Below are positions 46,018 to 54,629 of a DNA stretch of 64,000 bases, in pieces. How positions within the stretch are numbered: the stretch's first letter is position 1; each line of letters begins with the position of its first letter. Made by a program: the position numbers and the translations under genes. The stretch comes from Blastococcus fimeti (GTDB lineage Bacteria > Actinomycetota > Actinomycetes > Mycobacteriales > Geodermatophilaceae), in contig FNAW01000001.1 of NCBI GenBank assembly GCA_900102115.1, positions 806,001-870,000 on the forward strand, given 5' to 3'. The notes under the pieces were generated by a model, which was not told where the DNA came from, did not search any database, and saw nothing but the letters and a program-made list of their open reading frames with translations.

Positions 46018-47468
46018 GCGTCCTCCTCGGGGAGTTGCACGTCGGCCGGCAGGACGACGGTGAACGTGGTGCCGGCACCGGGCCGGCTGTCGAGCAGGAC
46101 GCGACCGCCGTGCGCCGCCGCGATCGCCTGGACGATCGAGAGCCCCAGCCCCGCGCCGTCGGAGCGGCGGGCGCCGGCGGCACCACGGGCGAAGCGCTCG
46201 AACACCCGCGCCCGGTCCCCCTCGGCGATCCCCGGCCCCGTGTCAGCGACCCAGAACCGCAGCTCCCCGCCCGAGAGCTGGCTGCCCAGGGCGATCCGGT
46301 CACCGGGCGCGGTGTACCGGGCGGCGTTGTCGGCCAGCGCCACCAGCGCCTGGGTGACCCGCTGCGGATCGAGCGGCACGTCGGCGTCCGCGGCGGTCTC
46401 GAGCACCCACTCGCGCTCGGCGAGCCGGCGCACCTTGCCGAAGACGTCGGCGGTCAGCGCGGCGACGTCCACCGGCTGCGGTCGCACGAACGCGGGCTGC
46501 TCGGCGCGGGCCAGCAGCAGCAGGTCCGACACCAGCCGGTTCATCCGGTCCAGCTCGTCGTCGACGAGCGCCACGGTCTCGCGGACGTCGTCCGGGTCGG
46601 CCGCGTCGAGGACGTCGAGGTGCCCGCGGACGATGGTGATCGGCGTCCGCAGCTCGTGCCCGGCGTCGTCCAGGAACCGGCGCTGGGCCGCCGCTCCGCG
46701 CTCCACGCGGTCCAGCATCGCGTTGACCGTCACGGCCAGCTCGGTCAGCTCGTCCCCCGGGCGGCCCTCGACCGGGATCCGGCCGGACAGGTCGGTCTCG
46801 GTGATGCCCTGCGCCGTGGCGGCGACATCGCGGACGGGCTGCAGCACCCGGCCGGCCACGACCCAGGCGCCGGCCGCGGCGAGCAGCATCGTGGCCGCCC
46901 CGACGAGCAGCATGATCCGGGCGGACTCGTCAGCGGACTCGCGCTCCTGGTCGGCGAAGTAGGCGACGACGGCGACGCCCCGCGAGGGGTCGCCCGCCAA
47001 GGTCACCGGGACGGCGAGGTAGCGGACCTCCCCGGCGGCGCTGTCGTAGCGACCGGCCTCGGTGCCGTTGACCGAGCCGACGAGCCGGGTGAACGCGGCG
47101 TCGCGGCTGAGCAGCACCGGCGCCTCGATCCGGCTCTGGAAGCGGTACCGCCCGTCGACGTAGCCCAGGAACTTCTCGTTCGGCCGGGCCAGGTTGTAGG
47201 TGATCATGGTCTCCAGGACGTCGGCGGCGGAGGTGAACGGCTGCCCGGTCCGCGGGTCGACGTCGGCCGACGCGATCGCGGTGAACTCCTCCACCTCGGC
47301 GCGGAGCGCGGTGTCCATGCGCTCGTCCACGCCGCGGACGAGCAACCGCCAGGTCACGAAGGTGACCAGCGCGACCGCGACCAGCACCAGCAGCAGGACC
47401 CAGCCGATGATCCGCGTGCGGGCGGCGCGCGGCGTCCACCGCCGCAGCGCGCGGCGGTCAGTCGTCAT
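46014..47468 (-). CDS. Membrane sensor histidine kinase
   Basis: A 484-residue kinase. TM1 (about 20-45, WVLLLVLVAVALVTFVTW) and TM2 (about 190-215) flank an extracytoplasmic sensor domain. They are followed by HAMP, HisKA with His271 (DDAGHELRTPITIV), and HATPase (N-box NAARYT, G-boxes DTGPGIAEGD and GAGLGLSIV). It is the cognate partner of the overlapping OmpR regulator. The ATG at 47468 lies within the last codons of the small acidic membrane protein gene, so the three genes form one overlapping unit. Confidence 0.92.
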   Translation of the reverse strand: MTTDRRALRRWTPRAARTRIIGWVLLLVLVAVALVTFVTWRLLVRGVDERMDTALRAEVEEFTAIASADVDPRTGQPFTSAADVLETMITYNLARPNEKFLGYVDGRYRFQSRIEAPVLLSRDAAFTRLVGSVNGTEAGRYDSAAGEVRYLAVPVTLAGDPSRGVAVVAYFADQERESADESARIMLLVGAATMLLAAAGAWVVAGRVLQPVRDVAATAQGITETDLSGRIPVEGRPGDELTELAVTVNAMLDRVERGAAAQRRFLDDAGHELRTPITIVRGHLDVLDAADPDDVRETVALVDDELDRMNRLVSDLLLLARAEQPAFVRPQPVDVAALTADVFGKVRRLAEREWVLETAADADVPLDPQRVTQALVALADNAARYTAPGDRIALGSQLSGGELRFWVADTGPGIAEGDRARVFERFARGAAGARRSDGAGLGLSIVQAIAAAHGGRVLLDSRPGAGTTFTVVLPADVQLPEEDA

Positions 47469-47748
47469 CGTCGTCGTCCGGCCCGTCGTCCGGCCCGTCG
47501 TCCGGCTCGTCGTCGTCGTCGATCGGGGGTGGCGGGACGACGTCCGTGGGACCGGTGCCCGGCGGCACGGGGGCCACGGTGGGTCCGGGCGGGGCCGGGG
47601 AGAGCTCCGGCGACCGCTCCGGGACGGTGATCGGCGCCGGAACCGCTCCGCCGGCCGGGTCCACCGGCCGCAGCAGCAGCCAGCCGCCGACCAGGACGGC
47701 GAGGAGGACGACCGCCGAGGCGGCGACGAGGGCCGGGCGGGTGCGCAC
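47458..47748 (-). CDS. Small single-pass membrane protein with poly-Asp tail
   Basis: A 96-residue protein with one transmembrane helix near the N-terminus (ALVAASAVVLLAVLVGGWLLL), a proline-rich stretch and a C-terminus of Asp/Pro repeats (DDDDEPDDGPDDGPDDDDDD). I chose GTG at 47748, just before the helix; the frame is open to 47808. Its last 11 bases overlap the start of the kinase gene. It could be an accessory sensor or cation buffer of the two-component system; that is inference. I know no family for it. Confidence 0.6.
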   Translation of the reverse strand: MRTRPALVAASAVVLLAVLVGGWLLLRPVDPAGGAVPAPITVPERSPELSPAPPGPTVAPVPPGTGPTDVVPPPPIDDDDEPDDGPDDGPDDDDDD

Positions 47749-47928
47749 GCACCCACCCTGCCGTGCCCGGGTGTCGACGGCGTGAGAGCCGGATGAGAGC
47801 ACTCTCATCAGGACCGGCCGGGCCGGGCTGGTGCCGACTCCGCACAGGCGCCGTGTAGTCTCGCTGCGATCGCTCGCTCGGCCCGGCGCCGAGGTCCTGC
47901 ACCGCGAAAGCGCAGGTCAGAGCGGTAC

Positions 47929-47999
47929 GCGGGTGTAGTTCAATGGTAGAACATCAGCTTCCCAAGCTGACAGTGCGAGTTCGATTCTCGTCACCCGCT
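47929..47999 (+). tRNA. tRNA-Gly (anticodon CCC)
   Basis: A 71-nt cloverleaf: acceptor stem GCGGGTG/CACCCGC, D-arm with AGTTCAATGGTAGAAC, anticodon stem TCAGC/GCTGA with loop TTCCCAA (anticodon CCC, reading GGG), and T-arm CGAG-TTCGATT-CTCG. CCA is not encoded. It stands alone between the two-component unit and the stress protein gene. A possible -10 box TAGTCT lies at 47856-47861. Confidence 0.95.
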
Positions 48000-48172
48000 C
48001 TCCCCCTCCCGCCGCGCTGCTCGCGCTACGCCTCGCAGCGCGGTCAACACCCGGTCACGGAACGCACTGGCGCGCCGGTGGCACAGCGCGCCGGCGGTCG
48101 CCGCGCACGGACTTCCGGGCCGCGGGCCCTTGGTCCCTGGGGCGCCCGTTCCGGAGAAGACACGATCCGGGT

Positions 48173-48706
48173 ATGAGCCAGTACCGGTTCCCGGGCGTCG
48201 TCACCGAGCGCCCCGAGGTCCAGGCCCCCGACTCCCTTCCCGCCTCCGCTCCCGCCGGCCCCCAGGCCGCGATCGAACACCTCCAGCTCATCCCCCTCCG
48301 CCCCCGCCGGCAGAGCCCCTGGCTCCTCGTGGAGGTCGACGGCACCCCCGAAGGCCACCGCGCCCTGGTGTGGGCGGTCAAGGAGGCCGCGCGCCGGGAG
48401 GCCACGGTCGTGGCCGTCGCCGTCCTCGACGCCCCGGACGGCGATCCGCTGGACGGCACGGCCCGGCTCCCCGCGCGCACGCAGGACGCCGCCCGCGACC
48501 GCCTGGAGGCGCACGTCCTGCGCGCCGTCGCCGAGACCGGCATCCGCGGCCGCACCCGCACCGCCGTGCTCGAGCGCCCCGTGTTCGAGGCGCTGGACGC
48601 GGCCATGCACGGCGCGGACCTCGTCATGGTCGGCGCCGGCGGCAAGCGGCTGCTGCGCCCGGCCATCCCCCGCCAGCCCCTCCGCCGCGTCATGCGCGGC
48701 GCCTGA
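48173..48706 (+). CDS. Universal stress protein family protein
   Basis: A 177-residue protein with one UspA domain from about residue 48 (SPWLLVEVDGTPEGHRALVW) to the end (ADLVMVGAGGKRLLRPAI), plus an N-terminal extension of about 45 residues. The ATP-binding glycine motif is only partly kept. The ATG at 48173 is 6 nt after a CACGAT -10-like box. It is followed by a DevS-like kinase. In mycobacteria Usp genes are classic members of the DevR/DosR regulon, so the neighbourhood suggests a similar stress role. Confidence 0.8.
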   Translation: MSQYRFPGVVTERPEVQAPDSLPASAPAGPQAAIEHLQLIPLRPRRQSPWLLVEVDGTPEGHRALVWAVKEAARREATVVAVAVLDAPDGDPLDGTARLPARTQDAARDRLEAHVLRAVAETGIRGRTRTAVLERPVFEALDAAMHGADLVMVGAGGKRLLRPAIPRQPLRRVMRGA

Positions 48707-48769
48707 CCGGGGCCGGACGCCACGCCGCACCCCCTACCCGCCTCGGGCGGGCACCCCTACCGTCGGGCC

Positions 48770-48802
48770 GTGACCCCGCCCGGCAGGGAGGAGGGCCGGT
48801 GA
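48770..48802 (+). CDS. Possible 10-codon leader peptide of the DevS-like kinase gene
   Basis: GTG at 48770 lies exactly 6 nt after a TACCGT -10-like box, as for several leaderless genes here. The frame encodes VTPPGREEGR and stops in GTGA, overlapping the kinase GTG at 48799. The GGGAGGAGGG ribosome site of the kinase is inside this mini-frame. Translation of it could couple kinase expression. It may equally be chance. Confidence 0.35.
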   Translation: MTPPGREEGR

Positions 48803-50430
48803 GCGAACCCCCGCGCAGTTCGCCCGAGCTCGCTGCTGCGGTCCGGGCAGCCGCCTCCGGCAGCCACCTCGAGGCAACCCTGCACGAGGTCGTCCGTGCC
48901 GCCGTCCACCACGTGGACGCGACGTACGGCGCGCTGGGCGTGCTCAGCGCCGACGGCCGGCGGCTGGACCGGTTCGTCATCGAGGGCATGGACGACGACG
49001 CCCGACGACGCATCGGCACACCACCGGCCGGCGAGGGACTGCTCGGACTGCTCGTCGCGGAGCCGGTCGCGCTGCGCCTGGACGACCTGGCCGATCACCC
49101 GGCCTTCCGCGGGTTCCCCGACGGGCACCCGCCGATGCGCTCGTTCCTCGGCGTCCCGGTGTGCGTGGGCGATGCGGTCTTCGGCAACCTCTACCTCACC
49201 GAGAAGCGCTCCGGCGGCCCCTTCACCGACGCCGACGTGGAGGTCACGCAGTCCCTGGCCGCCGTCGCCGGGCTGGCCATCGAGAACGCGCGGCTGCTGG
49301 AGCGGGCAGAGCGGCGGCGCGCCTGGGCCCAGGTCGGCATGGACATCTCGACGACACTGCTGGCCGGTGGGGACCCCGACGAGGTGCTGCGCATCGCGAC
49401 GACGCGGATCGCCGAGCTGTCGCAGGCACAGGCCGGCGGCGTGCTGGTCCCGGTGCCGGGGGACGACGAGACGCTCCGCATCGTGGTGGCCTTCGGCCCG
49501 CGGGGCGACGACGCCGAGGGCGTGCGCGTGCCCCTGGACGACCCGATCCTCCGTGCGGCGCACCGCTCCGGCGTCGCGAGGCTGATCACCGACGAGGAGT
49601 TCCAGCGGCTGGCCGGCTCCGCCCCCGCGCTCGCCGAGCAGTTCTCCCAGGAGTACGGCCCTGCCATGCTGATCCCCGTGGGCGGCCCTCCGGCGCTGGG
49701 CACGCTGGCCGTGCTGCGCCACCGCGACAGCGACCCCTTCGAGCCCGAGCTGCTCGACCTCGCCGCCGCCTTCGCGGCTCAGGCGACGGTGGCCCTGGAG
49801 CTGGTCCGCAGCCAGCAGCGGGAACGCCGCCTGCAGGTGCAGGCCGACCGCGACCGGATCGCCCGCGACCTGCACGACCACGTGGTGCAGCGGATCTTCG
49901 CCACCGCCCTCGCGCTGGACCGGATCGCCCGCACCGTCGAGGCCGAGTCGCCGGTGCTGGCGGCCCGGCTCGCCGAGCGGGTCGACGAGCTCGACGGCAC
50001 CATCTCGCGCATCCGCACGTCGATCTTCGAGCTGCAGCACCAGGACGCCTCGCCCGAGGGGGTGCGGCACCGGCTGGTCGACGTGGTCCGCTCCGTGATC
50101 GACGGGCACGGCCTGCGGCCGGACCTCCGGGTGCACGGCGAGATCGAGGACCTGTCGGCGGAGCTCGTGCACGACGTCGTGGCGACGGTGCGCGAGCTGG
50201 TCACCAACGTGGTCCGGCACGCCTCCGCCGAACGGGTCACCGTCACAGTCACCGTCACCGACGACGTCCGCGTGCAGGTCACCGACGACGGCCGCGGCCT
50301 CCCGGCGATCACCGTGCGCAGCGGGCTGGCCAATCTGGCCGACCGCGCCGAACGACGCGGTGGGCGCCTCGTCGCCACCGGCGGGCCGTCCGGCAGCGAG
50401 GTCGAGTGGACGGTCCCGGTCCAGCGCTGA
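48799..50430 (+). CDS. GAF-domain sensor histidine kinase, DevS/DosT-like
   Basis: A 543-residue soluble kinase. Two GAF domains (about 20-175 and 190-340) are followed by HisKA_3 with the phosphoacceptor His359 in RDLHDHVVQRIFATALALDR and a HATPase domain ending GLANLADRAERRGG. This is the DevS/DosT layout; in those proteins the first GAF binds haem and senses O2, NO and CO. Whether haem is bound here cannot be judged. GGGAGGAGGG precedes the GTG at 48799. The DevR-like regulator lies convergently 6 nt beyond its end. Confidence 0.9.
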   Translation: MSEPPRSSPELAAAVRAAASGSHLEATLHEVVRAAVHHVDATYGALGVLSADGRRLDRFVIEGMDDDARRRIGTPPAGEGLLGLLVAEPVALRLDDLADHPAFRGFPDGHPPMRSFLGVPVCVGDAVFGNLYLTEKRSGGPFTDADVEVTQSLAAVAGLAIENARLLERAERRRAWAQVGMDISTTLLAGGDPDEVLRIATTRIAELSQAQAGGVLVPVPGDDETLRIVVAFGPRGDDAEGVRVPLDDPILRAAHRSGVARLITDEEFQRLAGSAPALAEQFSQEYGPAMLIPVGGPPALGTLAVLRHRDSDPFEPELLDLAAAFAAQATVALELVRSQQRERRLQVQADRDRIARDLHDHVVQRIFATALALDRIARTVEAESPVLAARLAERVDELDGTISRIRTSIFELQHQDASPEGVRHRLVDVVRSVIDGHGLRPDLRVHGEIEDLSAELVHDVVATVRELVTNVVRHASAERVTVTVTVTDDVRVQVTDDGRGLPAITVRSGLANLADRAERRGGRLVATGGPSGSEVEWTVPVQR

Positions 50431-50436
50431 CCGCGC

Positions 50437-51093
50437 TCAGCCGGCCGGCGCCTCCCGCAGCTGCGTGGCGAGGATCGCCGCCTGCGTCCGCCGCTCGAGC
50501 CCGAGCTTGGCCAGCAGGTGGCTGGTGTAGTTCTTCACCGTCTTCTCGGCCAGCCCCATGCGGTCGCCGATCTGCCGGTTGGTCAGGCCCTCCCCGATCA
50601 GCCGCAGCACGATCCGCTCCTGGTCGGTGAGCAGCGCCAGCCGGTCGGCCCCCGCGGGCGCAGGCGTGCGCGGGCGGGGCCGGGCAGGTCCGACCTCCTC
50701 CAGCAGCGTCCCGCCCGCGGCCACCGTGTGGACGGCGGAGACCAGGGCGGGGCCGCGCACCTGCTTGAGGAGGAAACCCGTCGCCCCGGCCAGCACGGCC
50801 GCATCCCGCGCCTCGGGCTCGGAGAAGCTGGTCAGCACCAGGCAGGGCAGCCCCGGGATCCGCTGCCGCAGGGAGCGGCAGAGGTCCGCGCCGCTGCCGT
50901 CGGGCAGCCGCATGTCCAGGACGACGACGTCGGGACGGACGGCGGGAACGCGGGCCAGGGCCTCGGCCACCGACCCCGCCTCACCGGCCACGACCAGGTG
51001 CGGGTCGTCCTCGAGGACCTCGGCAACCCCCCGGCGGACCACCTCGTGGTCGTCGACGAGGAACACGCGCACGGTGGCCGCCTGCTCGGTCAC
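50437..51093 (-). CDS. NarL/LuxR-type response regulator, DevR/DosR-like
   Basis: A 218-residue regulator. The receiver domain starts [20 protein letters not shown] and has Asp60 in [13 protein letters not shown]. The C-terminal LuxR helix-turn-helix is [20 protein letters not shown] then [18 protein letters not shown], very close to mycobacterial DevR/DosR. The start is GTG at 51093 with GGGAGG upstream. It is the probable partner of the convergent DevS-like kinase. The dormancy-type regulon is inferred by homology. Confidence 0.92.
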   Translation of the reverse strand: MTEQAATVRVFLVDDHEVVRRGVAEVLEDDPHLVVAGEAGSVAEALARVPAVRPDVVVLDMRLPDGSGADLCRSLRQRIPGLPCLVLTSFSEPEARDAAVLAGATGFLLKQVRGPALVSAVHTVAAGGTLLEEVGPARPRPRTPAPAGADRLALLTDQERIVLRLIGEGLTNRQIGDRMGLAEKTVKNYTSHLLAKLGLERRTQAAILATQLREAPAG

Positions 51094-51141
51094 GACTGCC
51101 TCCCAGCCCGTTGCGACCCGGGAAGCAGAGCGTAGGCGGTA

Positions 51142-52170
51142 TCAGGCGGGGAGCAACAGCGCCGCGTACAGCGTCAGGCCCGGTCCGAACGCCATGGCCA
51201 CCACCGGGCCGTCGACGTCGGCCATCTCCTGCAGGACCAGCAGCACCGTGGCGGACGAGCAGTTCCCGTGCTCGGAGAGCACCCGGCGGGAGGCCGCCAC
51301 CTGCTCCTCGGCCAGGCCCAGCTCGTCGCGGACGACGTCGATGATCCGCGGCCCGCCCGGGTGGACGGCCCAGCCGGCCACGTCCTCGGCGCGCAGACCG
51401 GCGCCGGCCAGCAGTTCGTCGACGACCTCGCCGACGTGCTTCGACAGCACGTCGGGCACCCGCGGGGACAGGCCCATGCGGAAGCCCAGGTCGGTGACGT
51501 CCCAGGTCATCAGGTCGGCGGTGGAGGCGTCGGTGCGGGCGACCACGCCCGCGAGCCGGCGGCCCCGGCCGGCCCCGGGCTCGACCACGATCGCGGCCGC
51601 GGCGTCGGAGAAGAGCGCATGGGCGACAACCTGCTCCAGGTCCCGCGCGGCGGGCTGGACGTGCAGGCTGGTCAGCTCGCAGCAGAGCAGCACCGCGGGC
51701 CGGGAGCGCGCGGCGACGAAGTCGCCTACCGCGGCCAGGCCGGGGATCGCGGCGTAGCACCCCATGTGGCCGATCAGCAGGCGCTGCAGCCCCGGCGGCA
51801 TGCCGAGGTCGCTGGCCAACCGGATGTCCAGGCCCGGGGTGGCGTACCCGGTGCAGGTGGCGACGGCGAAGAGCCCGACGTCGGCCGGCGCCAGCCCGGC
51901 GGCGTCCAGTGCTCCCGCCACGGCCTGCTTGCCCAGCGGCAGAGCCTCCTGGATGAACCGGGTCATCCGCGCGCCGGTGCCCCAGCTGCTGAGGTCCTCG
52001 TCCACGGGGTTGGCCACCGCATGCCGGCGGCGCACACCGGCGCCCATGAAGATCCGCTCGGCGGCGCGCACACCCTCGTAGTGGGCCGCGAAGAAGCCGT
52101 CCCAGGCGGCCCGCTGATCCAGTGCGGCGGGCAACGCGGAGCCGGCACCGGTCAGGACGGCGGCGCTCAC
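51142..52170 (-). CDS. Type III polyketide synthase (chalcone/stilbene synthase family)
   Basis: A 342-residue enzyme. The catalytic triad is visible: Cys138 in LIGHMGCYAAIPGL, His in GWAVHPGGPRIID, and Asn in LSEHGNCSSATVLLVL. It condenses an acyl-CoA with malonyl-CoA units into a pyrone, resorcinol or phenol. I prefer GTG at 52170, with GGAG 6 nt upstream, over the GTG at 52188. It follows the methyltransferase gene in the same direction, so a methylated polyketide is likely. Product type is not predictable here. Confidence 0.92.
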   Translation of the reverse strand: MSAAVLTGAGSALPAALDQRAAWDGFFAAHYEGVRAAERIFMGAGVRRRHAVANPVDEDLSSWGTGARMTRFIQEALPLGKQAVAGALDAAGLAPADVGLFAVATCTGYATPGLDIRLASDLGMPPGLQRLLIGHMGCYAAIPGLAAVGDFVAARSRPAVLLCCELTSLHVQPAARDLEQVVAHALFSDAAAAIVVEPGAGRGRRLAGVVARTDASTADLMTWDVTDLGFRMGLSPRVPDVLSKHVGEVVDELLAGAGLRAEDVAGWAVHPGGPRIIDVVRDELGLAEEQVAASRRVLSEHGNCSSATVLLVLQEMADVDGPVVAMAFGPGLTLYAALLLPA

Positions 52171-52239
52171 TGCCGCTCCGCGGCGCACCGGTTCGAGGTC
52201 ATGACTCGACGGTACGTGCGGCTTTCCGGCGCCGCCCGC

Positions 52240-52947
52240 TCACCGCTTCCGCCCGTAGCCGGCGAAGAGCACGGCCGTCGTCGGCAGCGGCTTCATGCGC
52301 ACACCGCTGCGCCGCCCGCGTCGCCAGGCGACGACGTCGCGGATCGAGGGCCGCAGACCCACCAGCCGCAGGTCGAGGCCCAACCGGTCGGCGGCCGCCA
52401 GCAGGCGCGGGCGGTCGACGAACAGCGCCGGGTCGTGGATGCCCGGAGGCGGCCCACCGGGTACCCGCTCGAGGATCCGGACCGCGATCAGGTCGGCGAG
52501 CCAGGTCGCGGCGATCGAGTCGATGACCAGGGTGCCGCCCGGGCGCAGCAGCCGCGCCGCCTCGGCGAGCACGGCGACGTCGTCGTCGACGTGCTCGAGG
52601 ATCTCCCCGGCGACGACCACATCGGCGCACCCGTCCACCAGCGGGACCGCGAGCACCGACGCCCGCACCGGCAGGACGCCGTGCTCCCGGGCGAGGACCA
52701 GGCCGGGCAGTCCCAGGTCGACGCCGACGTGCCGGTAGCCCAGCCGGGCGGCGTGCGGGGCCATCAGCCCGCCACCGCAGGCGAGATCGACCAGCACCGA
52801 GCCCGGCCGGTCCGCGGGCGGGATGTGCTCCGCACGCGAGGCGGCCAGCCAGTGCAGCATCGCGAAACCCCCGACGCCCTCCCACCACTCGTCGGCCAGC
52901 TCGTCGTACTGCGCCGGGTCGTTGCGCGGGAGGGACGTCGACGGCAC
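52240..52947 (-). CDS. Class I SAM-dependent methyltransferase, UbiG-like
   Basis: A 235-residue methyltransferase. The N-terminal NDPAQYDELADEWWEGVGGF is UbiG-like, the SAM motif is VLVDLACGGGLMAPHAARLG, and the post-motif EILEHVDDDVAVLAEAARLL is present. UbiG-like enzymes O-methylate phenolic compounds. Next to a type III polyketide synthase it probably methylates that product's hydroxyl group. GTG at 52947 was chosen because it avoids overlap with the DUF3140 gene and begins the conserved sequence. Confidence 0.85.
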   Translation of the reverse strand: MPSTSLPRNDPAQYDELADEWWEGVGGFAMLHWLAASRAEHIPPADRPGSVLVDLACGGGLMAPHAARLGYRHVGVDLGLPGLVLAREHGVLPVRASVLAVPLVDGCADVVVAGEILEHVDDDVAVLAEAARLLRPGGTLVIDSIAATWLADLIAVRILERVPGGPPPGIHDPALFVDRPRLLAAADRLGLDLRLVGLRPSIRDVVAWRRGRRSGVRMKPLPTTAVLFAGYGRKR

Positions 52948-52952
52948 CAGGG

Positions 52953-53294
52953 CTAGCCCTTCTTCAGGGGGTCGTGCCCCCAGTTCATCAGGGAGTACCG
53001 CCACCTCGACGTCTCGACGTCCTCCGTGGCCGGCTCCTGGGCCAGATGACGCCGAACGTAGCCGTGCACCTTCCGCATGTGGGCGAGGTCGTCGTCGGTC
53101 AGGTCGTCCTTCTTCGTGCGCAGCAGGTCGACGATCCGGCGGCCGGACGCGTGCCCGGTGGACTCGCCGTCACCGTCCTTCTGCCCCACGGCACGGGACT
53201 CGTCGGTGCCGAGCCACGTCTCGAGCTCGCTCGCGGTCATGTTCACCGCCTCGCCGAACTCGCGCCTGATCGTGTCGGGGTCCTCGGCTGCCAT
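52953..53294 (-). CDS. DUF3140 family protein
   Basis: A 113-residue soluble protein (EFGEAVNMTASELETWLGTD, SGRRIVDLLRTKKDDLTDDD, then LAHMRKVHGYVRRHLAQEP) that matches the DUF3140 family, small proteins found in actinobacteria and some other bacteria. The function is unknown; the fold appears all-helical and may bind DNA. The ATG at 53294 has GGAGGACCGATGG-type context. It is upstream of the methyltransferase with 5 nt between them, so the three genes DUF3140-MT-PKS may be one transcript. Confidence 0.85.
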   Translation of the reverse strand: MAAEDPDTIRREFGEAVNMTASELETWLGTDESRAVGQKDGDGESTGHASGRRIVDLLRTKKDDLTDDDLAHMRKVHGYVRRHLAQEPATEDVETSRWRYSLMNWGHDPLKKG

Positions 53295-53399
53295 CGGTCC
53301 TCCGCTCGGGTCGTCGTCCTCCGGTACCGCCGGCGGGACGGGCGGAAACGGCGGTCTGGTACTGCTGATCACCCGCACGTGCCATCCCCGGAGGTTCCC

Positions 53400-54326
53400 G
53401 TGTCCGTCACCGTCGTCGGCAGCGTCAACGAGGACGTGCTCGTCGCCGTCGACCGGCTGCCCGGCCGCGGCGAGACCGTGGTCGGCCGGTCGGTCACCCG
53501 GGCGCCCGGGGGCAAGGGCGCCAACCAGGCCGCGGCCGCGGGCCTGCTCGGGCCCGGGGTGCACATGGTCGGCCGGGTCGGCGAGGACGCCGCCGGCGAC
53601 CGCCAGCTGGCGGCGCTGGCCGGCTCGCGGGTCAACGTGAGCCGGGTGCACCGCACGCCGGGGCTGCCCACCGGCACGGCGACCATCCCGGTCGAGGACG
53701 GCAGCGGGGAGAACCTCATCGTCGTGCAGCCGGGCGCCAACGAGGCGCTCACCCCCGAGGACGTCGACGTCGAGCCCGTGCACCGCGCCGACGTGCTGCT
53801 GCTCCAGCTCGAGGTGCCGATGGAGACGGTCGTGGCCGCCGCTGCGGCCGCCCGCGGGACCGTCGTCCTCACGCCCGCGCCGCCTCGGCCCCTCCCGGAG
53901 GCCCTCCTCGCCCGCGTCGACGTCCTGGTCCCCAACGAGCACGAGCTGGTGCAGCTGGCCGGAGCCCTGCCCGACGAGCGGACCCCGGCGCAGCTCGCCG
54001 CGCTGGCCTCCGGTCTCGGCGCCGGTGCGGTCGTGGTGACGCTCGGCGCGCGCGGCGCCCTGGTGGTGCCGGCGGACGGCTCGCCCGCGCTGCTGCAGCC
54101 ACCGCCGGAGGTCCGGCCGGTCGACACGACCGGCGCCGGGGACTGCTTCACCGGCGCGCTGGCGCAGGCGCTCGCCGGTGGCCAGGAGCTGCCGGCGGCC
54201 GTCCGCTACGCCGTCACGGCCGCCGCCCTGTCCACCACCGGCGCGGGTGCCCGGGGCGGCCTGCCCGGGGACGACGAGGTGCAGGCGGCGCTCCCGCGGG
54301 TGCCGCAGGCGACCGAGGTGGGCTGA
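53400..54326 (+). CDS. rbsK: Ribokinase (PfkB family)
   Basis: A 308-residue PfkB sugar kinase with the N-terminal VVGSVNEDVLVAVDRLPGRG, the GGKGANQAAAAGLLG motif and the anion-hole/catalytic motif DTTGAGDCFTGALAQAL (Asp248), typical of ribokinase. It phosphorylates ribose to ribose-5-phosphate in the cytosol. GGAGG stands 6 nt before the GTG at 53400. No ribose transporter is adjacent. Confidence 0.88.
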   Translation: MSVTVVGSVNEDVLVAVDRLPGRGETVVGRSVTRAPGGKGANQAAAAGLLGPGVHMVGRVGEDAAGDRQLAALAGSRVNVSRVHRTPGLPTGTATIPVEDGSGENLIVVQPGANEALTPEDVDVEPVHRADVLLLQLEVPMETVVAAAAAARGTVVLTPAPPRPLPEALLARVDVLVPNEHELVQLAGALPDERTPAQLAALASGLGAGAVVVTLGARGALVVPADGSPALLQPPPEVRPVDTTGAGDCFTGALAQALAGGQELPAAVRYAVTAAALSTTGAGARGGLPGDDEVQAALPRVPQATEVG

Positions 54327-54397
54327 CGGTTTCCGGCGCGGGTGGTTGCGGGCACAGGCCCCGACGACCCGATCCGAGTTCCGAGGAGGACCCCAGG

Positions 54398-54547
54398 ATG
54401 ACCGAGCCCGAGCGCGCTCCCGACGTCGACCAGCCCGACGGTGGTGCACCGTCCCGCGAGGCCGACGGCACCGGCAGGACGCCGCACCCGGACGAGCCGG
54501 CCGAGGGCAAGGAGCTCGAGGGCGGCGCCGACACCCCCGACGTCTGA
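54398..54547 (+). CDS. Small acidic hydrophilic protein
   Basis: A 49-residue frame, MTEPERAPDVDQPDGG and onward, with a strong GAGGAGGA ribosome site 8 nt upstream. It is disordered, with many Asp/Glu/Pro/Gly. No family is recognised. It belongs to a set of similar mini-proteins in this part of the window. Confidence 0.5.
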   Translation: MTEPERAPDVDQPDGGAPSREADGTGRTPHPDEPAEGKELEGGADTPDV

Positions 54548-54629
54548 CCACGGGCCGGACCGCCGCGCTCGCGGACGATCCGGTCCGCCATACTCGCGGA
54601 CGATCTCGGTCGTCGGCCATGGAGGACGC

